DNA of 64,000 bases from Saccharothrix syringae (GCF_009498035.1 NZ_CP034550.1:5394001-5458000); one strand, 5' to 3'. Counted from the first letter of the stretch, positions 1 through 10,606 are shown. Translations and numbers: made by a program. Notes: generated by a model not told the origin, from the letters alone.

Positions 1-169
1 CGCGCGCCCACTCCTTCGGGGTCGGGCGGAAACCGGCGCGGTCCACCCAGTCGAGGGCCAGGCGTTCCACGGTGTCCACGGCGGGGTGCGTGGTCGGCTC
101 GAACGGGCAGTAGAACGACAGCAGGCCGGGAGGGATCGGCGTCGTCAGGGCGGCGGTGGGCGATGCCAT
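1..169 (-). CDS. Terpene synthase, family 2 (N-terminal part, cut by window edge)
   Basis: The ATG at 169 opens a frame that runs off the left edge, giving only the first 56 residues. After a short Ala/Thr-rich leader they contain LLSFYCPFEPTTHPAVDTVE and then ALDWVDRAGF. This is the usual opening of actinobacterial class I terpene cyclases (FYxPF...HP...E...W), which ionise prenyl diphosphates in the cytosol to make cyclic terpenes. The Mg-binding DDxxD and NSE motifs would lie outside the window, so neither substrate nor activity can be judged. It is transcribed away from the gene scar at 232-858. The family call rests on the N-terminal pattern only. Confidence 0.6.
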   Translation of the reverse strand, partial: MASPTAALTTPIPPGLLSFYCPFEPTTHPAVDTVERLALDWVDRAGFRPTPKEWAR

Positions 170-231
170 GGCACCAATCGTGGAGACCACCGGGGGCGAC
201 CGACAACGAGGAACAGCCGATCGTGTGGACC

Positions 232-456
232 TCACCGGTCGTTCGGGTGCTCGTCCACAAGGTCCCGCCGGTCGCCCGCCGCGGTGTCGCCCGCCGTGAG
301 GCCGTCGGTCGGAAGGCGGTCGGCGTCGAGGTCGGCGAGCTGGCGCCGGACGCGGTCGGCGTCGTCGTGGCGGCCCTGGTCCCGGTACAGCGCCAGCGCC
401 TCCTCCCACACCTCGCGGGCCCGGTCGCGCTCGCCCAGGGCGGCGTGGGGGTGGCC
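232..456 (-). pseudogene. SARP/AfsR-type regulator, 3' remnant (last ~75 codons)
   Basis: Read on the minus strand, this stretch gives GHPHAALGERDRAREVW, then EALALYRDQGRHDDADRVRR and QLADLD before the stop. It matches, almost residue for residue, the C-terminal TPR of the two intact SARP regulators in this window (ends of 4233-7046 and 50402-53143). Everything upstream of GHPHAALG is missing: the DNA-binding, BTAD, NB-ARC and most TPR segments. At about 456 the homology stops and the sequence becomes a protease fragment on the other strand. The gene cannot be functional. Confidence 0.75.
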
Positions 457-858
457 GACTACAACGGCGCCCTCATCGGCACCGTGCAGTCGTCGTTCTT
501 CCCGACCTACGACGACGCCCTGGTCCGCGTCACCAACACGGCCGGCTGGACCCGGGGCCCGTGGGTGGACTGCGGCACGATCACCGCCGAGCGCGTCACG
601 GTGAACTACCGGGGCGGGTTCACCGTCCGGGACCTGACCAGGCACGACGCGTGCGTCGAGCCCGGCGACTCGGGCGGCTCGAACTACCGCGACTCCGGCA
701 CCCGCACCGCCGAGGGCGTGACCAGCGGCGCGCTGCTGTCCGCGGCCAACCGCTGCGGCCAGAACGCCACCCCGTCGTTCCCGAACGAGTCGTACTACTA
801 CCCGGCCGCGCTGAGCGTGCCGCACTACAACAGCACCCACGGCGTCACCCCGTGGTGA
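457..858 (+). pseudogene. Secreted S1 (streptogrisin/chymotrypsin-like) protease, 3' remnant
   Basis: From about ADYNGALIGTV onward this frame reads like the C-terminal half of an actinobacterial S1 serine protease. A DDALVRVTN segment carries the candidate catalytic Asp, CVEPGDSGGSN carries the nucleophile Ser, and a Tyr-rich tail ends at 858. The signal peptide, propeptide and the segment with the catalytic His are absent. A frame open since 163 runs into it, but its first ~95 codons are the reverse complement of a SARP remnant and not protease. The inference is a 5'-deleted pseudogene created by the deletion that also truncated the neighbouring SARP gene. A perfect hairpin 13 bp after the stop was probably its terminator. 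Confidence 0.7.
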
Positions 859-3352
859 CGTCCTGAACCGGGAGGAGCCGGGGCGCCGCCCCGGCTCCTC
901 CCCCCGCGCGCGGCGCCGGATCGATCAGGGGGAGGCCCGGCGCCGCGCGCACGCGGCTCTCCCGGATCTCCCGGGCGCGCTCGAACAGCGGCCGCGCCTC
1001 GTCCGCGCGGTCGAGCAGGCTCAGGGCCAGGCCCAGGTTGTTCAGCCGCGCCGCGACCTCGGGGTGGTCGGGTCCGTGGCACGCCCGGCTGATGTCCAGC
1101 GCCCGCTCCAGCAGGGGCAGGGCGGCCCGGGGGCGGCCGAGGTCGCGCAGCGCGCCCGCCAGGCTGGTGAGCCGGACGGCGACCCGCGGGTGCCCGGACC
1201 CGTAGACGGCCTCGGTGATCGCCAGCGCGCGCGAGTGCAGCGGCAGGGCCTCCTTCGGCTGGCCGAGGCTGCGCAGCAGCAGGCCGAGGTCGTTCAACCG
1301 CACCGCCGTCTTGGGGTGGCCGGGCCCGTAGGCCGCCTCGGTGATCGCGAGCGCCCGCTCCAGCAGGGGCCGGGCCTCCCGCAGCGTCCTGGAGTCGGGG
1401 GAGGGGCCCAGGTCGCGCAGCACGAGCCCGAGGTTGCTCAGGGCGGTGGCCACCTCGGGGTGGTCGGCGCCGTGCGCGGCCTCGCTCGCGGCCAGGGCCC
1501 GCGCCAGCAGGCAGCGGGCGTCGTCGAGGCGGCCGATGTCGCGCATGGCCAGGCCCAGGGTGCTCAGGGCGACCGCGACGTCCGGGTGGTCGATCCCGTG
1601 GCCGGCCTCGGTGACGGCCAGCGCCCGCTCGTGCAGGGCGATCGCCTCGCGGCCGCGCCCCAGGTCGCCGAGCACCAGGCCCAGGGCGTTGAGCCGGGCC
1701 GCGACCAGGGGGTGCCCGGACCCGTACCTGGCCTCGGTGACGGCCAGGGCCCGCTCGTGCAGCGGCAGCGCCTCGTCGGGCCTGCCCAGGTCGCGCAGCA
1801 CCAGGCCGAGGTTGTTCAGCGGGACCGCGACCTCGGGGTGGTGCAGCCCCAGCGCGGCCTCGCCGATCGCCAGGGCCCGCTCCAGCAGCGGCCTGGCCTC
1901 CGCGGGCCGGCCGGACTCGCTCACCGCGTTGCCGAGGTTGTTCAGCAGCCGGGCCAGCTCCGGCCGGTCGGGCCCGTGCACCTCCTCGCCCGCCCGCAGC
2001 GCCCGCCGCAGCAGCACCTCGGCGTCGGCGAGCTGGCCGGTGCGCAGCAGGTAGGTGCCCGCCTGGTCCAGCAACCGGCTGGCGGTGCGCGGGTCGGCGG
2101 CGGCGACGCCCGCCAGCACGTGGGGCAGCAGTTGCCGCCAGCGCGGCCACGTCGCGGGCGCGCCGGGCGGCAGGTCGCGCAGGGCGGCTTCGAGCAGCGC
2201 GCCGACCTCGGGCCCCGGCGTGGCGCGGGCCGCGAGCTGGATCATCCGGTGGACGACCAGGTGGTCGCCGGAGCGCTGCGCCAGCGAGTAGTCCACCAGC
2301 ACGCCCACCGCGTCGCCGAAGCCGCCGTCCGGGTCCTCGGCGGCGGCGCGCAGCGGCGGCGGCAGCAGCCCGGTGTCGGCGGTGAACAGGTCGAGGGGGA
2401 TCGGGTCGGGCGCGAGGTGGGCGCAGATCGCCAGCAGCCGCGCCGAGGCCGGGTGGTCGCGCTCGATCCTGCTCAGCGGCAGCTCCCACACGCGCCCGCG
2501 CACCGCGCCCGGGCGGCGGCGCAGCAGGGCCAGGTACTCGGGCACGGGCAGCCCGGTCTGGGTGAGGTAGGCGGCCGCTTGTTCCAGCGCCAGCGGCAGG
2601 TCCCCGAGCAGCCCGGCCAGCTCGGCGGCCTGCCCGGGCGTCACCGCGGGCACGCGGCGACGCAGCAGCGCCACCGAGTCGGCCCGCTGGAACGTGTCGA
2701 GCACGAGCACCGACCCGATCGCCTCGAAGCCCGCGCGCCGGGTGGTCAGCAGCACGTGACCCGGCCCGGTGGGGATGTACGGTCGCACGCCAGCCACGGT
2801 CTCGGCGTTGTCGAACACCAGCAGCCACCCGCGCCGCACGCGCAGGTGCGCCAGGACCACCGACACGGCCTCCTCGGCGCCCGCGGGCAGCGCCAGGCCC
2901 AGCGCCCGCCCCAACGCGACCAGCTGGCCCGGGATCAGCGCCGGGTCCTCGGCCGACAGCCACCACACCGCCGCGTACCGGTTCGCGCGCCGGTGGCAGA
3001 ACTCGACCGCGAGCTGGGTCTTGCCGATGCCCGCCATGCCCCGGACCGTGCACACCACCACGTCCCGCCGGTCGCCGAGCAACCGGGCCAACCGCTGCCG
3101 CTCGCCGCGGCGGCCGGTGAAGTTGGGGTTGCGCAGCTCCACCTTCCACACCGGCGGGTTGGGTGTGGCGGAGCGGTCGCGCCGGACCGTGGCCCACACG
3201 GTGACCACCAGCAGGGCGAGCAAAACCGACCACGCGCCCCGCGGGTCGTCCAACCAGGAGGGCAGGGCGTCGCCGGCGGCCTCGACCACCAGGCCGGCCG
3301 CGAACGCGAGCGCGACCTCGAACGCGACCAGCCGGATCCGCGCAGGTCCCAT
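845..3352 (-). CDS. Membrane-anchored NB-ARC/TPR (STAND-type) protein
   Basis: 835 aa. Two hydrophobic helices at about residues 8-26 and 41-57 should anchor the N-terminus in the membrane. A STAND/NB-ARC ATPase module follows: NPNFTGRRGE, Walker A GMAGIGKT at 105-112, and Walker B LLVFDNAE with D181. The C-terminal half is about nine 42-residue kinesin-light-chain-type TPRs (LNNLGLVLRDLG...ALPLHERALAVTE). Such proteins are ATP-dependent scaffolds or switches; the ligand cannot be deduced. The gene stands alone. Its last ~20 codons read through the hairpin at 871-901 and overlap the dead protease tail by 14 bp, so the natural 3' end may have been changed by rearrangement. Confidence 0.85.
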   Translation of the reverse strand: MGPARIRLVAFEVALAFAAGLVVEAAGDALPSWLDDPRGAWSVLLALLVVTVWATVRRDRSATPNPPVWKVELRNPNFTGRRGERQRLARLLGDRRDVVVCTVRGMAGIGKTQLAVEFCHRRANRYAAVWWLSAEDPALIPGQLVALGRALGLALPAGAEEAVSVVLAHLRVRRGWLLVFDNAETVAGVRPYIPTGPGHVLLTTRRAGFEAIGSVLVLDTFQRADSVALLRRRVPAVTPGQAAELAGLLGDLPLALEQAAAYLTQTGLPVPEYLALLRRRPGAVRGRVWELPLSRIERDHPASARLLAICAHLAPDPIPLDLFTADTGLLPPPLRAAAEDPDGGFGDAVGVLVDYSLAQRSGDHLVVHRMIQLAARATPGPEVGALLEAALRDLPPGAPATWPRWRQLLPHVLAGVAAADPRTASRLLDQAGTYLLRTGQLADAEVLLRRALRAGEEVHGPDRPELARLLNNLGNAVSESGRPAEARPLLERALAIGEAALGLHHPEVAVPLNNLGLVLRDLGRPDEALPLHERALAVTEARYGSGHPLVAARLNALGLVLGDLGRGREAIALHERALAVTEAGHGIDHPDVAVALSTLGLAMRDIGRLDDARCLLARALAASEAAHGADHPEVATALSNLGLVLRDLGPSPDSRTLREARPLLERALAITEAAYGPGHPKTAVRLNDLGLLLRSLGQPKEALPLHSRALAITEAVYGSGHPRVAVRLTSLAGALRDLGRPRAALPLLERALDISRACHGPDHPEVAARLNNLGLALSLLDRADEARPLFERAREIRESRVRAAPGLPLIDPAPRAGGGAGAAPRLLPVQDVTTG
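871..901. terminator. 14-bp perfect hairpin, likely terminator
   Basis: Arms 871-884 (GGAGGAGCCGGGGC) and 888-901 pair perfectly around a 3-nt loop. It lies 12 nt after the stop of the protease remnant, where a terminator would be expected. It is also inside the 3' end of the minus-strand TPR coding frame. There is no U-tract, as is common for actinomycete terminators. Confidence 0.6.
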
Positions 3353-3590
3353 CCCACCCCCTGACCGCCCTCTACCGGCACCCTAGCGGTGACGGTGCGT
3401 GCGCCGTCCGCGATCAGTGGGTCACGTGCCGAACGGCCCCTGGCGGGCTTGCGGTCGACCAGAGGTGCGTGAACCGTTCGCGATTTCCTACCCGAAAGAG
3501 ACGTTAGTGGCCTGACCTGCGCGGCGCCGGACCCGCACTTCGGTGGTCCAGGCGGGCGTGAACCAATTCTGGAGCGGTCGTGACGGAGTG
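3353..3590. other. Intergenic: upstream region of the TPR gene
   Basis: No convincing coding frame. It should hold the minus-strand promoter of the NB-ARC/TPR gene, but I could not single out a clear -10/-35 pair. It ends at the terminator hairpin at 3591-3624. Confidence 0.4.
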
Positions 3591-3624
3591 GGCCGGCTGG
3601 ACCGGCACCGCCGTCCAGCCGGCC
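3591..3624 (-). terminator. 12-bp perfect hairpin terminator of the small secreted protein gene
   Basis: Arms 3591-3602 (GGCCGGCTGGAC) and 3613-3624 are perfect reverse complements with a 10-nt loop. The hairpin sits 17 nt beyond the stop of the minus-strand gene ending at 3641. Confidence 0.7.
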
Positions 3625-3640
3625 CGCCCGGGCAGCGGAA

Positions 3641-3997
3641 TCAGAAGAGCAGCCACAACCGGTAGTAGTTGGGGTTCGAGTCCACCTGGCAGTCGTAGTC
3701 CATCGCGAAGGCGCCGGGGCCGACCGTGGCCGCGACTCCCGCCGCGAGGCATTCGATGTAGAAGAAGTAGCGCTCCGTGGGCCGCCACCTGGCCTGTGCG
3801 GTGACGTCCGGTGGAACCTGCGTCCCGTGGGCGGCGGCGCGGGCACTCACGGCGGTGACCGCGCCGGTCGTCAGGGAGCCGTCGTGGCCGCCGACACCGA
3901 CCTGCCGCGAGGTTCCGGCGGATGCGGGCGAAGACAACGCCACGACGGTGAACAGCGCGGCCAGTGCCACGCCGAGCGGTTTGGTGATCGAATTCAA
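3641..3997 (-). CDS. Small secreted two-Cys protein (SARP-linked), copy 1
   Basis: 118 aa. The chosen start is a TTG at 3997, because GGAAGGG lies 7 nt upstream and the protein then begins with a clean Sec signal peptide: MNSITKPLG, a hydrophobic core ALAALFTVVAL, and an SPASA cleavage site. Longer frames only add Arg/Asp-rich residues. The mature part (~92 aa) ends with IECLAAGVA...PGAFAMDYDC...YYRLWLLF. Its two cysteines could form one disulfide. The tail pattern C-x2-A-x-G...PGA...DYDC...LW recurs in the protein at 53262-53621, and both genes lie next to SARP regulators. I recognise no known family. It is divergent from the SARP at 4233, suggesting local control. Confidence 0.75.
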   Translation of the reverse strand: MNSITKPLGVALAALFTVVALSSPASAGTSRQVGVGGHDGSLTTGAVTAVSARAAAHGTQVPPDVTAQARWRPTERYFFYIECLAAGVAATVGPGAFAMDYDCQVDSNPNYYRLWLLF

Positions 3998-4232
3998 GGT
4001 GGGCCCTTCCGGAGCATCGGATTCGCGATCTCTCGCGAGTTGGCCACGAACGGAACGGCCTTCCCGGGTCACCTGCGTCCCCCCGTGGGTGCGAGTGGCT
4101 CGCCCTCGAAGCGGATCCGGTAGGTCCTGTCGTGGTATCGCCCACCATCGCGGCAGCCCGCTTGGAATTCGCTGAACACGCGTTGTATCGCCTGCTCCCA
4201 GCCGGTATGCAGGAGAGGGGGAGGGGGGCGCG
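3998..4232. promoter_or_regulatory. Divergent promoter region, secreted protein / SARP
   Basis: 235 bp separate the two divergent starts and must carry both promoters. The heptamer TATCGCC occurs twice in direct orientation (4136-4142 and 4186-4192, 50 bp apart), a possible pair of SARP half-sites. This is weak because SARPs normally bind repeats spaced by 11 or 22 bp. A purine-rich SD (GGAGAGGGGGAGG) precedes the SARP start. Confidence 0.35.
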
Positions 4233-7046
4233 GTGGGATCGGATCGTCACGTCGTGGTGGGGGTGCTGGGTGAGCTGGAGCTGTGGCTGGGCGGACGGCC
4301 ACAACCCGTAGGGCACGCCCGCCGGCGGTCGGTGCTCGCGGTACTGGCGGTCGAGGCCAACCGGGTGGTGCCGGTGGACAGCCTGATCGACCACGTCTGG
4401 GGTGAGCGGCCGCCGGGCACGGCGCGGTCGGTGCTGCGCGTCTACCTGACCCACCTGCGCCGGGTCCTCGCCCCGACCGGGATCACGATCACCCGCAAGG
4501 GCAGCGGCTACACGCTGGCCGTCGAGGCCGACGTCGTGGACCTGCACCGCTTCCACCGACTGCTCGACCTGTCACGGGCGGCTCACGAACCACGTCAGGC
4601 CCTGTCCCTGGTCGAGGCCGCCCTGGCGCTCTGGCGGGGTGAACCGCTGGCCGAGCTGGACACCCCGTGGGCGCAGGCGGTGCGGGAGCGATCACGCCGG
4701 GAACGCGCCGAGGCCGAGGCCGACCGGATCGACTGGGCGCTGGCCTGCGGCCGGCACCGGCAACTGCTGCCGGAGCTGAGCACACGGGCAGAGGCCGAGC
4801 CGCTGGACGAGCGCGTGGCCGGACAACTGGTGCTCGCGCTGTACCGCGCCGACCGCCAAGCCGACGCCCTGGCCCACTACCAGCACACCCGACAGCGCCT
4901 GGTGGAGGAGTTGGGCGCCGATCCCGGGAGGGCACTGCAAGAGCTGCACCAGCGCGTCCTCGCCGCCGACCCGACCCTCACGCAGACCGAGCCCGCCATC
5001 ACCGGCACCACCGCCGGGTCACCGGTGGTGCCCCGGCAGCTACCCGCTCCACCCCGGTGGTTCACCGGCCGCGCCGACCACCTGGCCGCGCTGGACGCCG
5101 CCCTGGAGGACCGGGGCGCGATGGTGATCTCCGCGATCGGCGGGGCGGGCGGTATCGGCAAGACGTGGCTGGCCCTGACCTGGGCCCACCGGCACCTCGA
5201 CCGGTTCCCCGACGGGCAGCTGTTCGTCGACCTGCGCGGTTTCAGCCCGGACAGCGCACCCACCGACCCGGCGGTGGCGGTGCGTGGTTTCCTCGACGCC
5301 CTCGGCGTGCTCCCCGACCGCATCCCGACCGACCTGGAGGCGCGGGCCGCGTTGTACCGCAGCCTGGTCGCCGGGCGGCGGATGCTGGTCGTGCTGGACA
5401 ACGCCGCCACCGCCGAGCAGGTCGTGCCGCTGCTGCCCGGCGGCACCACCTGCACCGTGCTGGTCACCAGTCGCCACCGGCTGGACGCCCTGACCGCCCG
5501 GCACGGCGGTCGTCCACTGCCCCTCGGTGTGCTGACCGGCGCCGAGTCCCGCGCCCTGCTCATCGCCGCCCTCGGTGCCGACCGCGTCGCCGGTGACGAG
5601 CCCGCGGCCGCCGAGCTGATCGCGCTGTGCGGCGGGTTCCCCCTCGCGCTCGGCCTGATCGCCGCCCGCGCCCAACCCGACCTCCCCCTGGCCGAAGCGG
5701 TCACCGAGCTGCGCGAGTCAGGACTGGACGCGCTGGACTCCGACGACCCCGCGGCCAGCCTGCCCGCGGTGCTGTCCTGGTCCCTGCGCCACCTCACCGA
5801 TCAACAACGCACCGTGTTCGCGCTGCTGGGCGTCACCCCGGGGCCCGACATCGGCCTGCCCGCGGCCACGAGCCTCACCGGCCTACCGGAACGGGAAACA
5901 CGCGCCGTGCTCCGCGCGCTGACCGACGCTTCCCTCCTCGACCACAACTCCGGTGGTCGCCACGCCATGCACGACCTCGTCCGCGCCTACGCCACCACCA
6001 CTGCCCACGACCTGCCCGGAGCAGTCCGGCAGGCGGCGCTGGAACGCGTGGTCGACTTCTACCTGCACACCGCCCACGCCGCCAACCACCTGCTGGATCC
6101 CCACAGCCCGCCGTTCCGGCTCGACCCGCCCGCTCCCGGGGTCCGGGGCCAGTCGCTGCCCGATCTCCCCACCGCCCTGGCCTGGCTGGACACCCACCAC
6201 CCGCACTTGTTGGCCGCCCAACGCGCCGCCGCCACCCACCACCTCCACCAGAGCGTGTTCCGCCTGGCCCGGAGCATGGCCACCTTCCACTGGCGGCGCG
6301 GGCACCGCCACGATGACCTGATCGCGTGGCAGGCGGCGCTCGATGCCGCCGGTCACCTGCCCGACCCGACCGCCCGAACCCTCTGCCACCGGCGCCTTGG
6401 CCGGGCCAACGTCGAGCTGGGGCGGCACGAGCAGGCCATCGACCACCTGCATCAGGCCCTCGCCCTGGCCGAACAGCACCACGACGCCACCCAGCAGGCC
6501 CTCACCCACAACGTCCTCGCGCGAGCCTGGGAGCGGTGGGGTGATGACTCGCGGGCCCTGGTGCACGCCCACCACGCCCTGGACCTCATCCGCGCCCTCG
6601 ACCGGCCGGTGTGGGAAGCCGACGCGCTCAACGCCGTGGGCTGGTACGCCGCCCGCCTGGGCGAGTTCGACACCGCCCGCGACCACTGCCGGGCCGCCCT
6701 CACCCTGCACCGCCGCCACCGCAACCCCGACGGCGAGGCCGGCACCCTGGACAGCCTCGGGTTCATCGACCACCGGACCGGCCGCCACGACGAGGCCATC
6801 AGCCACTACCAACAGGCATTGACCCTGTACCGCACCCTCGGCAACACCACCGAGACCGCAGACACCCTCGACCGCCTCGGGCATCCCCTCGCCGCCCTCG
6901 GCCGGCACGACCAGACCCGCGCGGTGTGGCGGGAAGCGCTGGAGCTGTACCGGGAGCAGGGGCGCACGACCGACGCCGAGCGGGTGCGGCGGCAACTCGA
7001 CGATCTCCACGACACCCCGACTGCGGTTCCGGCGAGCAGTTCCTGA
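4233..7046 (+). CDS. SARP/AfsR-family transcriptional regulator with NB-ARC and TPR domains
   Basis: 937 aa from GTG 4233. Order: OmpR-type winged helix (~8-95, GVLGELELWLGG...), bacterial transcriptional activation domain (~100-250), NB-ARC ATPase with Walker A GGAGGIGKTW at ~302-311 and Walker B MLVVLDNA, winged segment, then tetratricopeptide repeats from ~700. This is the AfsR/large SARP architecture. It activates promoters through direct repeats, with the ATPase/TPR part sensing a signal; such genes usually govern specialised metabolites or secreted products. It lies between a divergent small secreted protein and a convergent secreted subtilisin. It is closely similar along its length to the SARP at 50402. 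Targets are unknown. Confidence 0.9.
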   Translation: MGSDRHVVVGVLGELELWLGGRPQPVGHARRRSVLAVLAVEANRVVPVDSLIDHVWGERPPGTARSVLRVYLTHLRRVLAPTGITITRKGSGYTLAVEADVVDLHRFHRLLDLSRAAHEPRQALSLVEAALALWRGEPLAELDTPWAQAVRERSRRERAEAEADRIDWALACGRHRQLLPELSTRAEAEPLDERVAGQLVLALYRADRQADALAHYQHTRQRLVEELGADPGRALQELHQRVLAADPTLTQTEPAITGTTAGSPVVPRQLPAPPRWFTGRADHLAALDAALEDRGAMVISAIGGAGGIGKTWLALTWAHRHLDRFPDGQLFVDLRGFSPDSAPTDPAVAVRGFLDALGVLPDRIPTDLEARAALYRSLVAGRRMLVVLDNAATAEQVVPLLPGGTTCTVLVTSRHRLDALTARHGGRPLPLGVLTGAESRALLIAALGADRVAGDEPAAAELIALCGGFPLALGLIAARAQPDLPLAEAVTELRESGLDALDSDDPAASLPAVLSWSLRHLTDQQRTVFALLGVTPGPDIGLPAATSLTGLPERETRAVLRALTDASLLDHNSGGRHAMHDLVRAYATTTAHDLPGAVRQAALERVVDFYLHTAHAANHLLDPHSPPFRLDPPAPGVRGQSLPDLPTALAWLDTHHPHLLAAQRAAATHHLHQSVFRLARSMATFHWRRGHRHDDLIAWQAALDAAGHLPDPTARTLCHRRLGRANVELGRHEQAIDHLHQALALAEQHHDATQQALTHNVLARAWERWGDDSRALVHAHHALDLIRALDRPVWEADALNAVGWYAARLGEFDTARDHCRAALTLHRRHRNPDGEAGTLDSLGFIDHRTGRHDEAISHYQQALTLYRTLGNTTETADTLDRLGHPLAALGRHDQTRAVWREALELYREQGRTTDAERVRRQLDDLHDTPTAVPASSS

Positions 7047-7076
7047 CCCGCTGCCGACCGGACGCACGAACGACAG

Positions 7077-7109
7077 CGGGGCCGGCAGGCATCACGCCCA
7101 CCGGCCCCG
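7077..7109. terminator. Bidirectional hairpin terminator
   Basis: Nine-bp arms 7077-7085 (CGGGGCCGG) and 7101-7109 pair perfectly with a 15-nt loop. It lies between the convergent SARP gene (ends 7046) and the subtilisin gene (ends 7126). Confidence 0.65.
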
Positions 7110-7125
7110 CCCCGTGATCAGCCGA

Positions 7126-9057
<1,932 letters not shown>

Positions 9058-9435
9058 CAGGGTTCTCCCTCGTGCAGGGGTTCCCGACAGACCCGATGAC
9101 GGCTCGGGCCGGCCGGAGGAGTGGAGTTTCCCGGACACGTACGCGCGGACGTGGTCGGGAACGTTAGAGGAGTCCTCACCGCCCGACAATCGGCCGGCAG
9201 GGCGAACGACCTGCGGTAATCCGAATGGCGGCGACTAGTGGTCGCTGGTCTCCATCCCTTCAGTGTTGCCTGAACGCAACAGCTACGCTCCCAGGTCATC
9301 CGGCTGCGGGAGGGGGACGGGAGATGGCGGAGGAGGTCCGGCGCGGTGTGCGCGGGCGGCGCGAGCCCGGCCACAGCCCCGCCTCGCCGTCCGGGGCGGC
9401 TGGTGGGATGGGGGCATGTCCCCAGGGCTGCCGGG
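9058..9435. promoter_or_regulatory. Divergent intergenic region, subtilisin / MFS, with TTCAG motif copy 1
   Basis: 378 bp without a credible gene; it carries promoters for both neighbours. The notable element is TTCAGTGTTGCCTGAA at 9259-9274, an inverted repeat (TTCAG/CTGAA). It overlaps a second inverted repeat (GTTGC...GCAAC, 9265-9280). The same core recurs at 10607, 11628 and 39332. Confidence 0.6.
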
Positions 9436-10605
9436 ATGACCACGTCGAACCTCGGCGCGGGCACGTCGCTGCGCCGGCTGCTGGCCGCGACGGCGGTGTC
9501 CGACTCGGCCAACGGGGTCTTCGCCGTCGCGGCGGTCCTGGGTGCCCGGCAACTCGGCGGCTCGGCGCCCGCCGTCGCCGCGGTGGGCGCCGCCGCGACC
9601 CTGCCCTGGCTGCTGGCCGTGCCCGCGGGGATGCTCGTCGACCGGGTCGACCGGGCCCGCGCCATCACCGCCTGCAACCTGGGCCGCGGTGCGCTGATGC
9701 TGGCCCTGGGCGCGCTGCTGCTGATCGGCGCGCCGGCCGTGCCCGCCCTGGTGGTCGTGGTCTTCGGGGTCGCGGTTCTCCAGACCGTGGTGGACACCGC
9801 GGCCGAGTCGCTCGTCCCGGACCTCGTCCGGGCGGCCGAGCTGACCAGGGCCAACGGCTACCTCGCCGTGTCGACGCGGCTGTGCCACCAGGCCGTGGGC
9901 CCGTTGGCCGCCGGGCTGCTGTTCGAGGTGTCCGCACCCACCCCGGTCCTCGTCGCCGGTGTCGGCTGTGCGGCGGCCGTGGTGCTGTTGCGCGGTGCGC
10001 GGGCCCGTCCGACCGCGCCGGCTTCGCCGGCCCGCCTGCGGACCGGGGTCGTCCTCATCGCCCGCTCGCCGGTGCTGGCCGCGACCGTCGCGGTGAGCGC
10101 GCTCACCACGCTGGTCAACGGCGCTTTCATGACGGTGTTCGTGCTCTACGCCATCAGCCCCGGCCCGTTGGGGCTCGGCGAGTCGGAGTACGGCCTGCTG
10201 CTGGCCCTGGTCGGCCTGGGCGCGGCCGGCGGCTCGGTCCTGACCTCGCGGTTCGAGGCCCTGGTGGGGCGGGGGCACCTGCTCTGGCTGACGCGCGTGG
10301 GGTGGGCCGCGGTGTTCGCCGCGCCGGTGTTGCTGAGCGGTGTGGCGCTGGTGGTCGTCGTGACCCTCGGCAGCTTCGTCGGGGGGATGTGGTCGGTGCT
10401 GGCCATGACCGCGCGGCAGCGGAACTCCGAGCCGCGGCACCGGGGGCAGGTGGCGGGCGCGTCCCGCATGATCACCTACGGGTGCGCCCCGATCGGGGCG
10501 GGGCTGGGCGGCGTGCTCGGCGAGTTCCTGGAACCCCGGGCGATCTTCCTGGGGGCCGCCGTCGCCACCCTCGCCACGATCCTGTTGCTGCGACCCGCTC
10601 GATAG
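9436..10605 (+). CDS. MFS transporter (probable drug/metabolite exporter)
   Basis: 389 aa from ATG 9436 (MTTSNLGAGTSLRRLLAAT); longer frames add a GC-rich non-membrane leader, and the SD is weak. About ten to twelve hydrophobic helices are visible, with the first-loop motif AGMLVDRVDRARAI between helices 2 and 3 (the GxLaDrxGrr signature) and a central TRxNGYLAVSTRL segment. It fits the MFS_3-like exporter group often paired with ArsR regulators. The substrate is unknown. A TTCAGTGTTG palindrome lies 160 bp upstream and another directly after the stop, suggesting regulation by a common factor. Confidence 0.85.
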   Translation: MTTSNLGAGTSLRRLLAATAVSDSANGVFAVAAVLGARQLGGSAPAVAAVGAAATLPWLLAVPAGMLVDRVDRARAITACNLGRGALMLALGALLLIGAPAVPALVVVVFGVAVLQTVVDTAAESLVPDLVRAAELTRANGYLAVSTRLCHQAVGPLAAGLLFEVSAPTPVLVAGVGCAAAVVLLRGARARPTAPASPARLRTGVVLIARSPVLAATVAVSALTTLVNGAFMTVFVLYAISPGPLGLGESEYGLLLALVGLGAAGGSVLTSRFEALVGRGHLLWLTRVGWAAVFAAPVLLSGVALVVVVTLGSFVGGMWSVLAMTARQRNSEPRHRGQVAGASRMITYGCAPIGAGLGGVLGEFLEPRAIFLGAAVATLATILLLRPAR

Positions 10606-10606
10606 T

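Noticed and set aside
163..456. N-terminal part of the 231-codon plus-strand ORF
   Set aside because: It is the reverse complement of a SARP tail; it has no signal peptide and no protease similarity, so the ORF is not a real full-length gene.
825..3364. Long open frames (802 and 766 codons) overlapping the NB-ARC/TPR gene in other frames and strand
   Set aside because: They are low-complexity Arg/Gly/Ala/Pro- or Gln/Val-rich shadows of high-GC coding sequence; only the minus frame at 845-3352 has ATPase and TPR motifs.
4136..4192. Two TATCGCC heptamers as SARP binding repeats
   Set aside because: Spacing of 50 bp does not fit the usual 11/22-bp SARP repeat spacing; noted only inside the promoter entry.
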